Below are positions 17,418 to 27,168 of a stretch of 64,000 bases of DNA, piece after piece. A program made the position numbers and the translations under genes. The notes beneath the pieces are model-generated. The model had not been told where the DNA came from and did no database searches. It was given only the letters and a program-made list of their open reading frames with translations. Within the stretch, counting starts at the first letter, position 1, and the number at the start of each line of letters is the position of its first letter. Source of the stretch: Epilithonimonas sp. JDS (GTDB taxonomy: Bacteria > Bacteroidota > Bacteroidia > Flavobacteriales > Weeksellaceae); contig NZ_JAJSAX010000001.1 of NCBI RefSeq assembly GCF_021261315.1, positions 620,001 to 684,000 of the forward strand. The letters run 5' to 3'.

Positions 17418-18749
17418 TTATTTTTGATAAGAATAATATCTTGCGCCTCTCAAAACTAGACTTTCTTTTTCAATTCTCGTCAATCCAAAACCTTTGTAAT
17501 TTTGGTTAACCGAAAAATCTAGTTGTTTGCGATGTAGTTTTTCGTAAGTCTCAAAATCGATTGGTAACCTGTTTTTCAGTTCCTCGAAAAGATTCCATTT
17601 TTCAACGACGGATTTCCATTCTGGGGAAACTTTGCCGACGAAAACTTTTGATTTGGAGCCACTTCCGTAAGCTAAGAATCCAATTTCTTTTTCTGACAAA
17701 TCCTCACTTTCGCTAAACGAAGTTTGCAATGCTGACAGCAACGCCATAAAAATTGAAGCCGTGTACATATTTCCAATCTCAGAAGACGCGCGTTGAGATT
17801 TCTCTATTTTTTCATTGATGAAATTGATATAATCTTCGGATTTCGCGATGGCTTTTTGCTTTTCTGCATCCGAGTAATCGAGGTGATTTTCTAAACTATA
17901 AATTTCGGTGAACACTCTTTTTCCGTGGAAAGCGTAAGGCAAATGGAAAATCAAATAACGCCAATTCTCATATGGTCTTACAGTGAAAGTCTGTTCTTTG
18001 TAATGCTCATAGGCTTCACGAATTCTATCCTGATAACAAACATTCGAATATTGACCATCGAAAACAGGTTCGTCTGTGAACACTTCAATTTTGTCAGGGA
18101 AATTCTCCGGAGCAGTTGGGAAATCGCCTTTAGAAAAATGACGTCTCGGTTTGAAGAAATCGAAAACACTTTCCGTGGCAACACCCCAATTGTTATCAAT
18201 CTCGATTAATTTTGGATTGGCGGAAACCAGTAATGCTACTGCGCCACCGCCTTGCGTATATTCGCCTGACGAGGCCAATTCGTATTTTGCGTAATCGCTG
18301 GCAATGATAACAGCTTTCTTTGTAGGATTTGCTCTTACGAAATCCAAAGCGTTATGCAAAGCATCCACCGCTCCAATGCAAGCGAACGTCATATCAACAA
18401 CGTCACAGTTTTTGAAGACCCTTTCACCAAATTCTTCGGTTAAAAATTCTTCCACCATTTGAACCGCATAGGTTGCAGTTGGTTTTGCAGCGTCCAAAGC
18501 GCTTTCCGTTCCGAGGTAAACTCTGGATATTTCCTTAGGATTGAGATTGTAATCTTGAATTAATTTGAGTAAAGCTTCTGCCGCAAACGTCGCTGCATCT
18601 TCGTGAACATCTGGCAAAGCCATTTTGTGAAGCCCCAAACCTTTTTCCAATTTTGCTGGTTCGATTCCTCTTTTCTCTGCAAGGTCTTTGATTTCTAAAT
18701 ATAAAGAAGGCACATAAAAACTGGCCGCATCCACTCCGAATTTCGTCAT
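17418..18749 (-). CDS. Hydroxymethylglutaryl-CoA synthase family protein
   Basis: 443 residues, thiolase-fold enzyme that condenses acetyl-CoA and acetoacetyl-CoA to HMG-CoA in the mevalonate route to isoprenoids. The nucleophile is C124 in DMTFACIGAVDAL; E82 (LGTESALD) is the likely general base, and the histidine-bearing FHLPYAFHGK segment is present. The C-terminal half is typical of bacterial HMGCS (IGFLAYGSGSKSKVFVGKV). Isoprenoid synthesis by mevalonate is usual in Flavobacteriia. Repeat copy A lies just upstream of its start. Confidence 0.9.
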   Translation of the reverse strand: MTKFGVDAASFYVPSLYLEIKDLAEKRGIEPAKLEKGLGLHKMALPDVHEDAATFAAEALLKLIQDYNLNPKEISRVYLGTESALDAAKPTATYAVQMVEEFLTEEFGERVFKNCDVVDMTFACIGAVDALHNALDFVRANPTKKAVIIASDYAKYELASSGEYTQGGGAVALLVSANPKLIEIDNNWGVATESVFDFFKPRRHFSKGDFPTAPENFPDKIEVFTDEPVFDGQYSNVCYQDRIREAYEHYKEQTFTVRPYENWRYLIFHLPYAFHGKRVFTEIYSLENHLDYSDAEKQKAIAKSEDYINFINEKIEKSQRASSEIGNMYTASIFMALLSALQTSFSESEDLSEKEIGFLAYGSGSKSKVFVGKVSPEWKSVVEKWNLFEELKNRLPIDFETYEKLHRKQLDFSVNQNYKGFGLTRIEKESLVLRGARYYSYQK

Positions 18750-18854
18750 CTCATAAAAAATTTAAGACACGAATTTAGAGATTTTTCGGCGGATTTTGGG
18801 TGTGTTTTAGGGAGAAAATTTTGATTGATAGACAAATATTCTACTTTGCGAAGC

Positions 18855-18977
18855 GCAGCCCGACTTGAACGGAGCTCTTTTTTGTTGTTGCGATTCTGGA
18901 AAAGTTCTATTAACGACATCACGTCATTCGCAACAACAAAAAAAGCGGGAGTGGAAGGCGGATAAAGCTGCCCAAAT
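18855..18977 (+). repeat. Dispersed hairpin element, copy A
   Basis: Outer stem GCAGC (18855) with GCTGC (18967). A middle dinucleotide AC pairs with GT. The inner stem GCT-C-T6-G is extended by a further perfect run: TTTTTTGTTGTTGCGA pairs with TCGCAACAACAAAAAA (16 bp). The apical region is variable. It ends in the shared tail CCCAAAT. It fills most of the 292-bp gap between the ammonium transporter and HMG-CoA synthase. Confidence 0.85.
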
Positions 18978-19041
18978 AAAAACCCCACTTTAAGAGCGAG
19001 GTTTTCTTCATATCAAAATCAAATATGCATTACAGCATACT

Positions 19042-20385
19042 TTATGCGTGACTTTCATCGTGCTGCGAAAGGTCTAAACCGATGTTTTCGGAATCTTCTG
19101 CAACTCTTAATGGGATTATCATATCCGTAAGTTTATATAAAATCAATGAGCCTAAGAATGTGAATGCCGAAACCAAGACCAAGGCCATCATATGATGTGC
19201 AAACACTTCGAAACCGCCGTGAAGCAGACTGGCGTTCTCTCCTTGAGCCAGAATCGCTGTTAGAATCATTCCCATAATTCCGCCAACACCGTGACAAGCG
19301 AAGACGTCCAAAGTATCGTCCACCTTTTTCAGGCGTTTCCAATTGCACATCAGATTTGAAACAATCGCTGAAATAAATCCTATAAAAATAGCGTGTGGAA
19401 TCGTCACAAAACCTGCAGCAGGCGTTATAGCCACCAAACCGACAACTGCTCCGATACAAGCGCCCAAAGCTGAAACTTTTCTTCCATTGACTCTGTCAAA
19501 AAATATCCAGGATAGCATTGCAGTTCCTGACGCAATCGTTGTGGTTCCAAAAGCCATCGCAGCGGTTGCATTTGCCGCCAAAGCAGAACCTGCATTGAAA
19601 CCAAACCAGCCAAACCAAAGCATTCCAGTTCCAAGAATGACAAATGGAATATTCGAAGGTTCGTGATGTGGATTTTTCCTTTTGCCGATCATCATTGCGC
19701 CAGCCAAAGCAGCGAATCCTGCACTCATATGAACTACTGTTCCACCAGCAAAATCCTTCACTCCGAAATATTTGTTCAGTAATCCGTCCGGATGCCAAAC
19801 CATATGACAAAGCGGTGTGTAGATGATTAAACTAAATAAAACCATAAACAATAAGTAAGAAATAAACCTTACTCTTTCTGCAAAAGAACCCGTAATCAAA
19901 GCTGGCGTAATCACTGCAAATTTCATTTGAAATAATGCAAAGAGAATAAAAGGAACGGTGGAAGCCATTTTGCTGTGTGGCAAAACACCCACATTGTTAA
20001 AAAACATATATGTTGTTGGATTTCCTATTAAGCCATAGTGAATTCCATTAATGGTAATCCCGATCGATTCTCCGAAAGACAAGCTAAATCCTACAACTAC
20101 CCACAAAATACTGATCACACCCAATGCAATGAAACTTTGAAGCATTGTTGAAATCATATTTTTCTTGCCGACCATTCCGCCATAAAAAAATGAAAGTCCG
20201 GGTGTCATCAATAAAACCAAACCAGAGGAAGCTAAAATCCAGGCAACGTCGGCTCCTACTATACTGTCTTCTCCGAGAAAAGTTCCCGGTAAAGGCAAAG
20301 ACGTCTGCTCTGGCCAGAAGAGTGCAGCGACTGAAATGATACTGATAACTATAAAAGAAATGATCCAGCGTTTTTCGATTTTCAT
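19042..20385 (-). CDS. amt: Ammonium transporter
   Basis: 447 residues, inner-membrane Amt/Rh channel with about 11 helices. Family motifs are intact: STMLQSFIALG, the DFAGGTVVHMSAGFAALAGA stretch carrying the first pore histidine, FNAGSALAAN, and FACHGVGGIMGMILTA carrying the second. It takes up NH4+/NH3. No glnK-type PII gene lies next to it, unlike the usual bacterial amtB-glnK pair. The promoter at 20406-20413 is enclosed in an inverted repeat. Confidence 0.93.
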   Translation of the reverse strand: MKIEKRWIISFIVISIISVAALFWPEQTSLPLPGTFLGEDSIVGADVAWILASSGLVLLMTPGLSFFYGGMVGKKNMISTMLQSFIALGVISILWVVVGFSLSFGESIGITINGIHYGLIGNPTTYMFFNNVGVLPHSKMASTVPFILFALFQMKFAVITPALITGSFAERVRFISYLLFMVLFSLIIYTPLCHMVWHPDGLLNKYFGVKDFAGGTVVHMSAGFAALAGAMMIGKRKNPHHEPSNIPFVILGTGMLWFGWFGFNAGSALAANATAAMAFGTTTIASGTAMLSWIFFDRVNGRKVSALGACIGAVVGLVAITPAAGFVTIPHAIFIGFISAIVSNLMCNWKRLKKVDDTLDVFACHGVGGIMGMILTAILAQGENASLLHGGFEVFAHHMMALVLVSAFTFLGSLILYKLTDMIIPLRVAEDSENIGLDLSQHDESHA

Positions 20386-20398
20386 AAATTGAAATTTT

Positions 20399-20420
20399 AA
20401 CCCTGCAAATATATAGGGTT
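20399..20420 (-). promoter_or_regulatory. amt promoter within an inverted repeat
   Basis: On the minus strand TATATTTG (20406-20413) matches the TAnnTTTG -7 box 20 nt before the amt start. It is bracketed by the inverted repeat AACCCT/AGGGTT (20399-20404 and 20415-20420), which could be an operator or a hairpin that straddles the start of the transcript. Confidence 0.5.
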
Positions 20421-20559
20421 AATTTGAAAAAACATATAATTTTAATAAATCAACCGTATAATTTTTACTAATAATAAATTAATTTTCCAAAAATTATTTA
20501 GATAATAATGAGGCATTAGTTTTGCAATAGACTTTTAAGTAAACATAAAAAATAAAACT

Positions 20560-20748
20560 ATGAGATCAGACATTCCAAAACCAGACAGCGAAACCAACAA
20601 AGGTCCTATGATTGCGATTATTGTCGTAGTTGCATTGTTCCTTCTAGGTTATTTTGCTTACATGATGTTCATCCCGCAACAAGTGGAAAATATGAACAAA
20701 ACCGAAAACATACAGCCAGTAGAACAAACAGTAAAAGACTCCATATAG
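20560..20748 (+). CDS. Small single-pass membrane protein, unknown function
   Basis: 62 residues: a hydrophilic N terminus (MRSDIPKPDSETNKG), one membrane helix (about 17-40, MIAIIVVVALFLLGYFAYMM) and a polar C-terminal tail. I do not recognise a family. It is flanked by divergent amt and convergent lipA and has its own terminator. The stop codon lies in the loop of that terminator. Confidence 0.75.
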   Translation: MRSDIPKPDSETNKGPMIAIIVVVALFLLGYFAYMMFIPQQVENMNKTENIQPVEQTVKDSI

Positions 20749-20764
20749 GAGTCTTTTTTTTTAT
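20733..20764 (+). terminator. Terminator overlapping the stop codon of the small membrane protein gene
   Basis: AAAAGACTCC (20733-20742) pairs perfectly with GGAGTCTTTT (20748-20757) over a 5-nt loop and is followed by nine or more T. The TAG stop occupies 20746-20748, at the loop edge. Confidence 0.9.
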
Positions 20765-20783
20765 TTTAATTGTGTGGTAAATC

Positions 20784-21653
20784 TTAGTGAATATGCTTCT
20801 CAGCGTGATAAGAACTCCTCACCAAAGGCGAACTTTCTACGTGGCGAAAACCTAAGCTTCTTGCAAAATCTCCGTACTCATCAAACTGTTCTGGCGTGAT
20901 AAAACTCTTCACAGGAAGATGTTTTTTGGTTGGCTGAAGATATTGACCCATCGTGATCACATCTACATTGGCGTTTCTAATGTCTTCGATGGTTTGGAAA
21001 ACCTCATCTCTGGTTTCTCCCAAACCTAGCATTACGCCGGTTTTTGTTCTGTTTTGTCCAGCTTCTTTCAAATATCTTAGAACTTCAAGGCTTCTTTCGT
21101 ATTTCGCCTGAATTCTCACTTCTCTAGTTAAGCGTTTTACTGTTTCCATATTGTGAGAGATCACTTCTGGCGCCACTTCCACCATTCTGTCAAGATGTTT
21201 TGTGATGCCTTGAAAATCCGGAATTAATGTTTCCATAGTCGTTCCGGGAGAAATTCTTCTGACAGCATTTACAGTTTCGCCCCAAAGAATCGAACCCATA
21301 TCTTTTAAATCATCACGGTCAACAGAAGTTAATACGGCGTGTTTGATTTTCATTAATTTGATAGAACGCGCTACTTTTTCAGGTTCGTCCCAGTTCACAT
21401 CCAAAGGTTTTCCGGTTTTTACACCGCAAAATCCGCAGCTTCTGGTGCAGATATTTCCAAGGATCATGAATGTTGCTGTTCCTTCGCCCCAGCATTCGCC
21501 CATATTTGGGCAGCTTCCGCTTTGGCAAATGGTGTTCAGCTTATATTTATCTACCAAATGTCTCAGTTCGCGGTAATTCTTACCAGTCGGCAATTTTACG
21601 CGGATCCATTTTGGTTTTTGAATGGCTGTATCTTGTTGAATTAAATCCTCCAT
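20784..21653 (-). CDS. lipA: Lipoyl synthase
   Basis: 289 residues, radical-SAM enzyme that inserts two sulfurs into octanoyl groups on carrier domains. It has both iron-sulfur clusters: auxiliary cluster cysteines C43, C48, C54 ([12 protein letters not shown]) and SAM-cluster cysteines C69, C73, C76 (CTRSCGFC). The conserved C-terminal RSSY is at 279-282. It is followed upstream by the sigma-factor gene on the same strand (13 nt), so the two may be cotranscribed. Confidence 0.97.
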   Translation of the reverse strand: MEDLIQQDTAIQKPKWIRVKLPTGKNYRELRHLVDKYKLNTICQSGSCPNMGECWGEGTATFMILGNICTRSCGFCGVKTGKPLDVNWDEPEKVARSIKLMKIKHAVLTSVDRDDLKDMGSILWGETVNAVRRISPGTTMETLIPDFQGITKHLDRMVEVAPEVISHNMETVKRLTREVRIQAKYERSLEVLRYLKEAGQNRTKTGVMLGLGETRDEVFQTIEDIRNANVDVITMGQYLQPTKKHLPVKSFITPEQFDEYGDFARSLGFRHVESSPLVRSSYHAEKHIH

Positions 21654-21666
21654 TTTGATCTTAAAT

Positions 21667-22224
21667 TTAAAAATCGGTTTCGTCTTCTTTTAATAATTCG
21701 GCCAAGATCTTTTTGGCGCGCATTATTCTCACTTTTGTGTTGGCTACAGAAAGATTGAGCTCTTCTGCTATTTCTTTTATGCTTTTTTCCTCGAAAAACC
21801 TAAGACGAATGATGTCCTGATTTTTAGCATCCATTGTTTCGATAATCTTGATGATCTTTTGCTGGTCTTCTTCGGAAATCAATAATTCCTCGGGAGATCT
21901 TGCAAATTCATTTTTAACATCCTGCAAATTGGCATTCGGATCTTCGTTTTCCCGGCTTTTTTTTCTCCAAAAATCGATGATCGTATTTTGCGCGATTGTC
22001 AAAATCCATGTTTTGAACTGGAAGCTGGGATCGAAGAGATCCAACTTATTCAAAACTTTTGAAAAAACCGAAACCGTGATCTCGTCTGCATCATTTTCAT
22101 CTTTCACTTTGTTCATCACAAATGAGAAGACATCCACCCAAAAAGAATTAATGAGTTGTGTCTGAGCCTTTTGATCTTTATCTCTGGCTTTTAGGATGAG
22201 TGCGAGTAACTGATCTTCTTTCAT
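21667..22224 (-). CDS. Sigma-70 family (ECF-type) RNA polymerase sigma factor
   Basis: About 185 residues from the ATG at 22224. A longer TTG-started form to 22239 would overlap the -7 box, so it is rejected. Region 2 spans residues ~20-85 with [20 protein letters not shown]. Region 4 is near the C terminus with [20 protein letters not shown] and [13 protein letters not shown]. No anti-sigma factor gene is adjacent. It is located just upstream of lipA in the same orientation. Target promoters are unknown. Confidence 0.9.
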   Translation of the reverse strand: MKEDQLLALILKARDKDQKAQTQLINSFWVDVFSFVMNKVKDENDADEITVSVFSKVLNKLDLFDPSFQFKTWILTIAQNTIIDFWRKKSRENEDPNANLQDVKNEFARSPEELLISEEDQQKIIKIIETMDAKNQDIIRLRFFEEKSIKEIAEELNLSVANTKVRIMRAKKILAELLKEDETDF

Positions 22225-22236
22225 TTTTTCGACGAA

Positions 22237-22244
22237 CAAAGATA
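22237..22244 (-). promoter_or_regulatory. -7 box of the sigma-factor gene
   Basis: TATCTTTG on the minus strand, 12 nt before the ATG at 22224, matches TAnnTTTG. This decides the start codon and implies a leader of only a few nucleotides. Confidence 0.6.
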
Positions 22245-22463
22245 GGTATAATAATTAAAAAAAATCTAAATGGTAAGATTGAGAAATTCTATAATCCAAG
22301 GACATTTAGATTTAATTTAAATAACATTTATCAAGATTAAATTGTCTTTAAAATCAGTAATTTTACAGGCTTGATTTTTGTAATAAAAAGTCAAAGTAAT
22401 GAACTAATATTCAGAAAATTAAAAATAAAATTCAGATAAAAACTATCTGACAATAAGATTAAT

Positions 22464-23240
22464 ATGAACAAACAAATCAAATTTTATAAATATCAGGGAA
22501 CAGGAAATGATTTTGTAATGATCGACAACCGCGATCTTGAATTCCCAAAAAGCACCGAATTGATTGAAAAACTTTGCGACAGACGTTTCGGAATTGGTGG
22601 AGACGGATTGATTCTTCTGGAAAATGATGAAAAATCTGATTTCAAAATGGTGTACTACAACTCCGACGGAAACGAAAGTACAATGTGTGGAAACGGCGGA
22701 CGCTGCATCGTGGCTTTTGCTCATTTCTTAGATATTTTCGAAGACAAAACGACGTTTGATGCCGTCGACGGACTACACAAAGCGGAGATCAAAAACGGTA
22801 TCGTAAAATTGAAAATGATCGATGTGAAAAACATTAGCACAGACGGAAATGATTTTGTTTTGAATACTGGCTCGCCACATTATGTGAAATACGTGAAAAT
22901 GTTAAATAATTATAATGTTTTCAAAAATGGTAACGAAATCCGAAATTCTGAAACTTATAAGAAAGAAGGGATCAATGTCAACTTTGTAGAAACTGTTTCT
23001 GACAAGGAATTGTTTGTAAGAACCTACGAACGCGGTGTGGAAGATGAGACCTACAGTTGCGGAACCGGCGTGACGGCTGCGGCTTTAACTTTTATGGATA
23101 AAAACAATCAAACTTCTGTTGCAGTCAAGGTTTTGGGTGGACAGCTGAAAGTTTATGCTGAGAAAAATGGCGAAGGCTTCAGTGATATTTGGTTGGAAGG
23201 GCCAGCAAATCAAGTTTTTAAAGGAGATATTGCATTATAA
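22464..23240 (+). CDS. dapF: Diaminopimelate epimerase
   Basis: 258 residues, converts LL- to meso-diaminopimelate for peptidoglycan and lysine synthesis. The paired catalytic cysteines are C75 (TMCGNGGRC) and C199 (YSCGTGVTA). The start FYKYQGTGNDFVMIDNRD is the standard N terminus of DapF. It has a cytosolic two-lobe layout of normal length. It is followed after 65 nt by mltG, another peptidoglycan gene. Confidence 0.97.
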   Translation: MNKQIKFYKYQGTGNDFVMIDNRDLEFPKSTELIEKLCDRRFGIGGDGLILLENDEKSDFKMVYYNSDGNESTMCGNGGRCIVAFAHFLDIFEDKTTFDAVDGLHKAEIKNGIVKLKMIDVKNISTDGNDFVLNTGSPHYVKYVKMLNNYNVFKNGNEIRNSETYKKEGINVNFVETVSDKELFVRTYERGVEDETYSCGTGVTAAALTFMDKNNQTSVAVKVLGGQLKVYAEKNGEGFSDIWLEGPANQVFKGDIAL

Positions 23241-23305
23241 TTAAAGATTTAATAATTGAAAAATTAAAAAATTTAAAATTCCAGATCTCTTTTACAAATT
23301 AAACT

Positions 23306-24331
23306 ATGAAAAAAATAATTCTTATAATATCTGTTGTCGTTATCATAATCCTGGGATTTTTCGGGATTAGATTTTACAATAAATATGTCGGAAACAATGT
23401 GGAAAAAGACGGTTTTGTCTTGATTCCTCACAATGCGAAACCTCAACAAATCTTCGATTCTATCTCGCCTTATATTAAAAATAAAAATTATTTTAGAAGT
23501 ATTGCTGAGGACAAAAATCTAAGTGGAAACTTCAAACCAGGCCGCTACGAACTGAAATCCGGAATGAATAACCGGGAAATCGTGAATATGATCCTAGCCG
23601 GAAATCAAACTCCGAATTCTTTCAGAATTAAAGACTTCGACGACGTTTATCAAATGATCGGACGAGTTTCTAAAAAGACGGAAATCGATTCCACGAAATT
23701 TGCGAATCAATTGAATGAAATCGCCATCAGCAAAGGTTACAAAAACGCCGAAGATTTAAAAAAATATTTCTTCAACAATACGTATGATTTCTTCTGGACT
23801 GTAACGCCGAAAGAGTTTTTCAACAAATTCGAATCAGATTATAAAGATTTCTGGACGACTGAAAGAATTGCAAAAGAAAAACAATCCGGACTCTCGAGAG
23901 ATCAGATTTATGCTTTAGCTTCCATCGTTTACAAAGAATCAGGTGGAAAACCGGATGAGCAGAAAACCATCGCCGGCCTATATCTGAATCGATATAAAAA
24001 AGGCATGAAACTGCAAAGTGACCCAACGGTAATCTACGCTGTAAAGCAGGCCAGCAATTTTACGCAGCAGATCAAAAGAGTTTACTATAAGCATCTGAAA
24101 GCACCTTCGCCATACAATACCTATGCAAACAAAGGCATTCCGCCGGGACCGATTTGTATTGTCGACAAAAATTCTCTGAACGCCGTGTTGGATGCAGAAA
24201 AGAACAATTACATTTTTATGTGTGCCGATCCTGCGCGATTTGGCTATCATAAATTCACGGATAATGCAGAAGAACACGCGATCAATGCGAAAGCTTACCA
24301 GGATTGGCTGAATAAAAAAGATATAAAATAA
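23306..24331 (+). CDS. mltG: Endolytic murein transglycosylase MltG
   Basis: 341 residues: one N-terminal membrane anchor (about 3-24), a LysM-like/YceG domain and the catalytic region ALASIVYKESGGKPDEQ, with E211 as the probable catalytic glutamate, followed by TIAGLYLNRYKKGMKLQSDP and the conserved PSPYNTYANKGIPPGPI. It cuts nascent glycan strands and limits their length. The motif has YKES where many homologues have EKET. It follows dapF and precedes the TonB receptor by 27 nt. Confidence 0.95.
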   Translation: MKKIILIISVVVIIILGFFGIRFYNKYVGNNVEKDGFVLIPHNAKPQQIFDSISPYIKNKNYFRSIAEDKNLSGNFKPGRYELKSGMNNREIVNMILAGNQTPNSFRIKDFDDVYQMIGRVSKKTEIDSTKFANQLNEIAISKGYKNAEDLKKYFFNNTYDFFWTVTPKEFFNKFESDYKDFWTTERIAKEKQSGLSRDQIYALASIVYKESGGKPDEQKTIAGLYLNRYKKGMKLQSDPTVIYAVKQASNFTQQIKRVYYKHLKAPSPYNTYANKGIPPGPICIVDKNSLNAVLDAEKNNYIFMCADPARFGYHKFTDNAEEHAINAKAYQDWLNKKDIK

Positions 24332-24358
24332 GGAGCAACGGCTCATAAATAATAAAGA

Positions 24359-26938
24359 ATGAAAAGAACGGAAATTGTAAGTGTATTTCAAAAGAGAGCT
24401 TTTGGCCTTGCCCTTACCATAGGAGCAGCAAGCTTTGTAATGGCTCAGCAGAAAGTGAATGTTTCTGGTAATGTGAAAGATGCAAATGGCGCAGTTGGCT
24501 ATTCATCTATCACATTCAAAAACAGCCAAAATGCACAACTAAGTGATGCAGTTTTAGCAGATGCAGATGGAAATTACAAACTGGAATTAGCACCAGGAAG
24601 CTATGAAGTCGCAATTGAAGCGGTGGATTATAAAAAGTTCACACAAACCATCCAAGTTGAAAAACCCGGACCTATCGCACCATTTGTGATTGTTTCTTCG
24701 GGCAAAGCCAACCTAAACAACACAACGGATATCCAAGGTGTAACAATTACAGCAGCTTCCACAAAGCCTTACAAAGTGGAGCTGGATAAGAAAACTTATG
24801 ATCCTTCTCAGGATTTAGTGAGCAAAGGTGGTAGTCTTCAGGATGTTTTGCAAAACGTGCCATCTGTCTCCGTAGATACAGACGGAACTGTTTCTATGCG
24901 TGGTAGTTCTAATGTCAGATTTCTGATCAACGGAAAACCTTCTGCCCTTCTTGGAATCGATGATGGAGCCAATGCCTTACAAAGTATTCCTGCAGACCAA
25001 ATTGAAAAAATTGAGGTGATTACCAATCCATCCTCAAAATTTGAAGCGAGTGGAACGGCTGGTATTCTTAATATCATTTTGAAGAAAAGTAAAAAGACAG
25101 GATTCAATGGAAGTGTTATTGGAACTTTAGGCTATCTTCCTCAGACCAATCTCAATACAAGTCTTAGCTGGAGAAAAGGTAATTTCTCTTGGTTTCTGAA
25201 TGGCGGTGGTGGTTACAAAGAATCTAAAAACACCAACCGAAATGATAATTTTTACAGTAATGTAACGAAGACAGGGTCAGAAACAGAATCCCGTCAGAAT
25301 TCTGTGACAAACAGTGCTAATAATAATTACAATGCAACGGCGGGAATTGTCTATGATATTAATGAAAAAACATCTGTCAACGCATCAGGAACAGTACGAA
25401 CCTTCGATAGTGAAAGTGATGGCCGTATCGACTACAACTACAAGTACTATAATGCTGCTGACTCTTACACACTTAGAAAGAATCTTGGCACCAATAACAA
25501 TCTGGCATTTCAAGGGGATTTTGGACTGGATCACAAATTTGATGATAAAGGTCAAAATCTTTCATTGTCATTAAGTCTTCAGAGCAACAAATCCGGGAAT
25601 GACACAAACATTGAGGAATTTGACAATTACAGCGAGACTGCCTCTCTCCGAAATGTGATAAGTCAAAATACCAGAAACAAAAATATCGTAGCAAAAGCCG
25701 ATTACGAATTACCGATCGGTGAGATTTCCAAACTGGAAGCCGGCTACCGTCTGGATTCGAATAATAATACCTATGATAACAATGTGCTCCAAAGTACATC
25801 ATCAACTCCGGGATTACAGTATTTGGGTCTTTATACCTATGATGCAAAATATAAGGAATTGTTCAACGCTTTTTATGTGCAGTTCAAAAGTAAAATCGGA
25901 AAGATTGGCTATCAGGTAGGTCTTCGTGAAGAACTTTCTAACGTTACAACTGACTATCGCAATCTGGAAGGAAGCAATACGTTGCCAAATAAAAAGAAAA
26001 ATTATAATAATCTGTTCCCTAGTGTCTTTCTGAGTTATGAATTTGCAAAGGATAATCAGTTACTTTTAAATTATACCAGAAGGATAGACAGGCCGAGAGG
26101 CTTTTTCCTGATTCCTAATCCTAGTTATAATGACAATCAAAACATTTTTGACGGTAATATAGATCTGAACCCTTCTTACGTAGACTCATTTGAACTGGGC
26201 TATAGCATCTCAAAGAAAAAATTCACCATCAATCCTACGCTTTATTACAAACGAGAAACCGATGATACAAAAATGCTGGTTTACAATAAAGCAATAACAT
26301 ACACGTTTCTGGATGAAACCGGAGCAGAACAGGAAGGAAAAAGAATCGAGTTCCACACAAAGCCCATTAATCTGGGAACAGAAGAAACTTATGGATTGGA
26401 TCTCAACTTTAACTGGGATGCTACAAGCTGGCTAAAATTTATGGGAAATGTAGATCTCTTTGGCTACAATATAAAGGGTAGTACTCTATACCAGACCTTA
26501 AATGAAGATCTTGAGGAGATTACTTCAACTGCTAATTTTAACGGAAGTGGAATCTCTACCAGAAGCAGACTGACAGCTTCTTTTAAATTGGATAAAACAC
26601 TCAATTTCCAGGTACAGGGATTCTACAGAGGTGGTACAAAAACAGAATACCAGGACAGAAAAGATATGTACGCCATCAACTTCGGAGCATCCAAAACAAT
26701 TTTAAAAGGCAACGGAACTTTGGCATTCAACATTCAGGACGTCTTCAACACAAGAGCAATGCAGTCAACTACTTACACGGCAAACAGCACTAGGGAATCT
26801 TATATGCAATGGCAGCCAAGACAGTTTACTATTTCGCTGACTTATAGATTCAAACAAGGAGAAAAAGTAGAACAGCCTAAACGTAAAAAAGACATCAATT
26901 CCAATGCAAGTGGTGATGATCAGCAAGCTCCAATGTAA
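24359..26938 (+). CDS. TonB-dependent outer membrane receptor (OMP_b-brl_3 type)
   Basis: 859 residues. A signal region ends at FVMAQQ, followed by a CarboxypepD_reg-like beta-sandwich (about 33-112). The plug (about 145-245) has DVLQNVPSVSVDTDGTVSMRG, FLINGKPSALLG, and IEKIEVITNPSSKFEASG with NIILKK. The rest is a 22-strand-type barrel ending in QPRQFTISLTYRFKQGEK. It is not paired with a SusD gene, so it is not a standard glycan-uptake pair. The ligand (siderophore, peptide or cofactor) cannot be told. A strong terminator follows. Confidence 0.93.
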   Translation: MKRTEIVSVFQKRAFGLALTIGAASFVMAQQKVNVSGNVKDANGAVGYSSITFKNSQNAQLSDAVLADADGNYKLELAPGSYEVAIEAVDYKKFTQTIQVEKPGPIAPFVIVSSGKANLNNTTDIQGVTITAASTKPYKVELDKKTYDPSQDLVSKGGSLQDVLQNVPSVSVDTDGTVSMRGSSNVRFLINGKPSALLGIDDGANALQSIPADQIEKIEVITNPSSKFEASGTAGILNIILKKSKKTGFNGSVIGTLGYLPQTNLNTSLSWRKGNFSWFLNGGGGYKESKNTNRNDNFYSNVTKTGSETESRQNSVTNSANNNYNATAGIVYDINEKTSVNASGTVRTFDSESDGRIDYNYKYYNAADSYTLRKNLGTNNNLAFQGDFGLDHKFDDKGQNLSLSLSLQSNKSGNDTNIEEFDNYSETASLRNVISQNTRNKNIVAKADYELPIGEISKLEAGYRLDSNNNTYDNNVLQSTSSTPGLQYLGLYTYDAKYKELFNAFYVQFKSKIGKIGYQVGLREELSNVTTDYRNLEGSNTLPNKKKNYNNLFPSVFLSYEFAKDNQLLLNYTRRIDRPRGFFLIPNPSYNDNQNIFDGNIDLNPSYVDSFELGYSISKKKFTINPTLYYKRETDDTKMLVYNKAITYTFLDETGAEQEGKRIEFHTKPINLGTEETYGLDLNFNWDATSWLKFMGNVDLFGYNIKGSTLYQTLNEDLEEITSTANFNGSGISTRSRLTASFKLDKTLNFQVQGFYRGGTKTEYQDRKDMYAINFGASKTILKGNGTLAFNIQDVFNTRAMQSTTYTANSTRESYMQWQPRQFTISLTYRFKQGEKVEQPKRKKDINSNASGDDQQAPM

Positions 26939-26999
26939 TCATAAATTACAATTTGGGATTTTAGATAATATCTAATCAATTCTCAATCATCATAAACAA

Positions 27000-27033
27000 A
27001 ATCCTCAGCAACTAAATTTGCTGAGGATTTTTT
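27000..27033 (+). terminator. Terminator of the TonB receptor gene
   Basis: AATCCTCAGCAA (27000-27011) and TTGCTGAGGATT (27018-27029) form a 12-bp perfect stem, followed by TTTTG. Confidence 0.9.
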
Positions 27034-27108
27034 GAATATTAGATTAGTATCAAGTTATTAAAGATTTATATTCTCTATATAATTGTCGTTTGGAAAACCG
27101 AAAAAAAA

Positions 27109-27136
27109 TCCGTCCCGCTATAAAAACGAGACGGAT
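27109..27136 (-). terminator. Terminator of the MacAB-type exporter operon
   Basis: ATCCGTCCCG (27109-27118) and CGAGACGGAT (27127-27136) pair with one mismatch; on the minus strand a long T run follows. It is 33 nt after the stop of the adaptor gene. Confidence 0.85.
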
Positions 27137-27168
27137 CTTTTTAACAATTATAATTTAATAAGGTCTAT

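Noticed and set aside
18746-18988. 80-aa minus-strand reading frame (MGFLFGQLYPPSTPAFF...)
   Set aside because: It is the translation of the dispersed hairpin element copy A; the same kind of frame appears at 40717-41007 in copy D.
22225-22239. TTG start for the sigma factor five codons upstream
   Set aside because: It overlaps the -7 box, so it would not be in the transcript.
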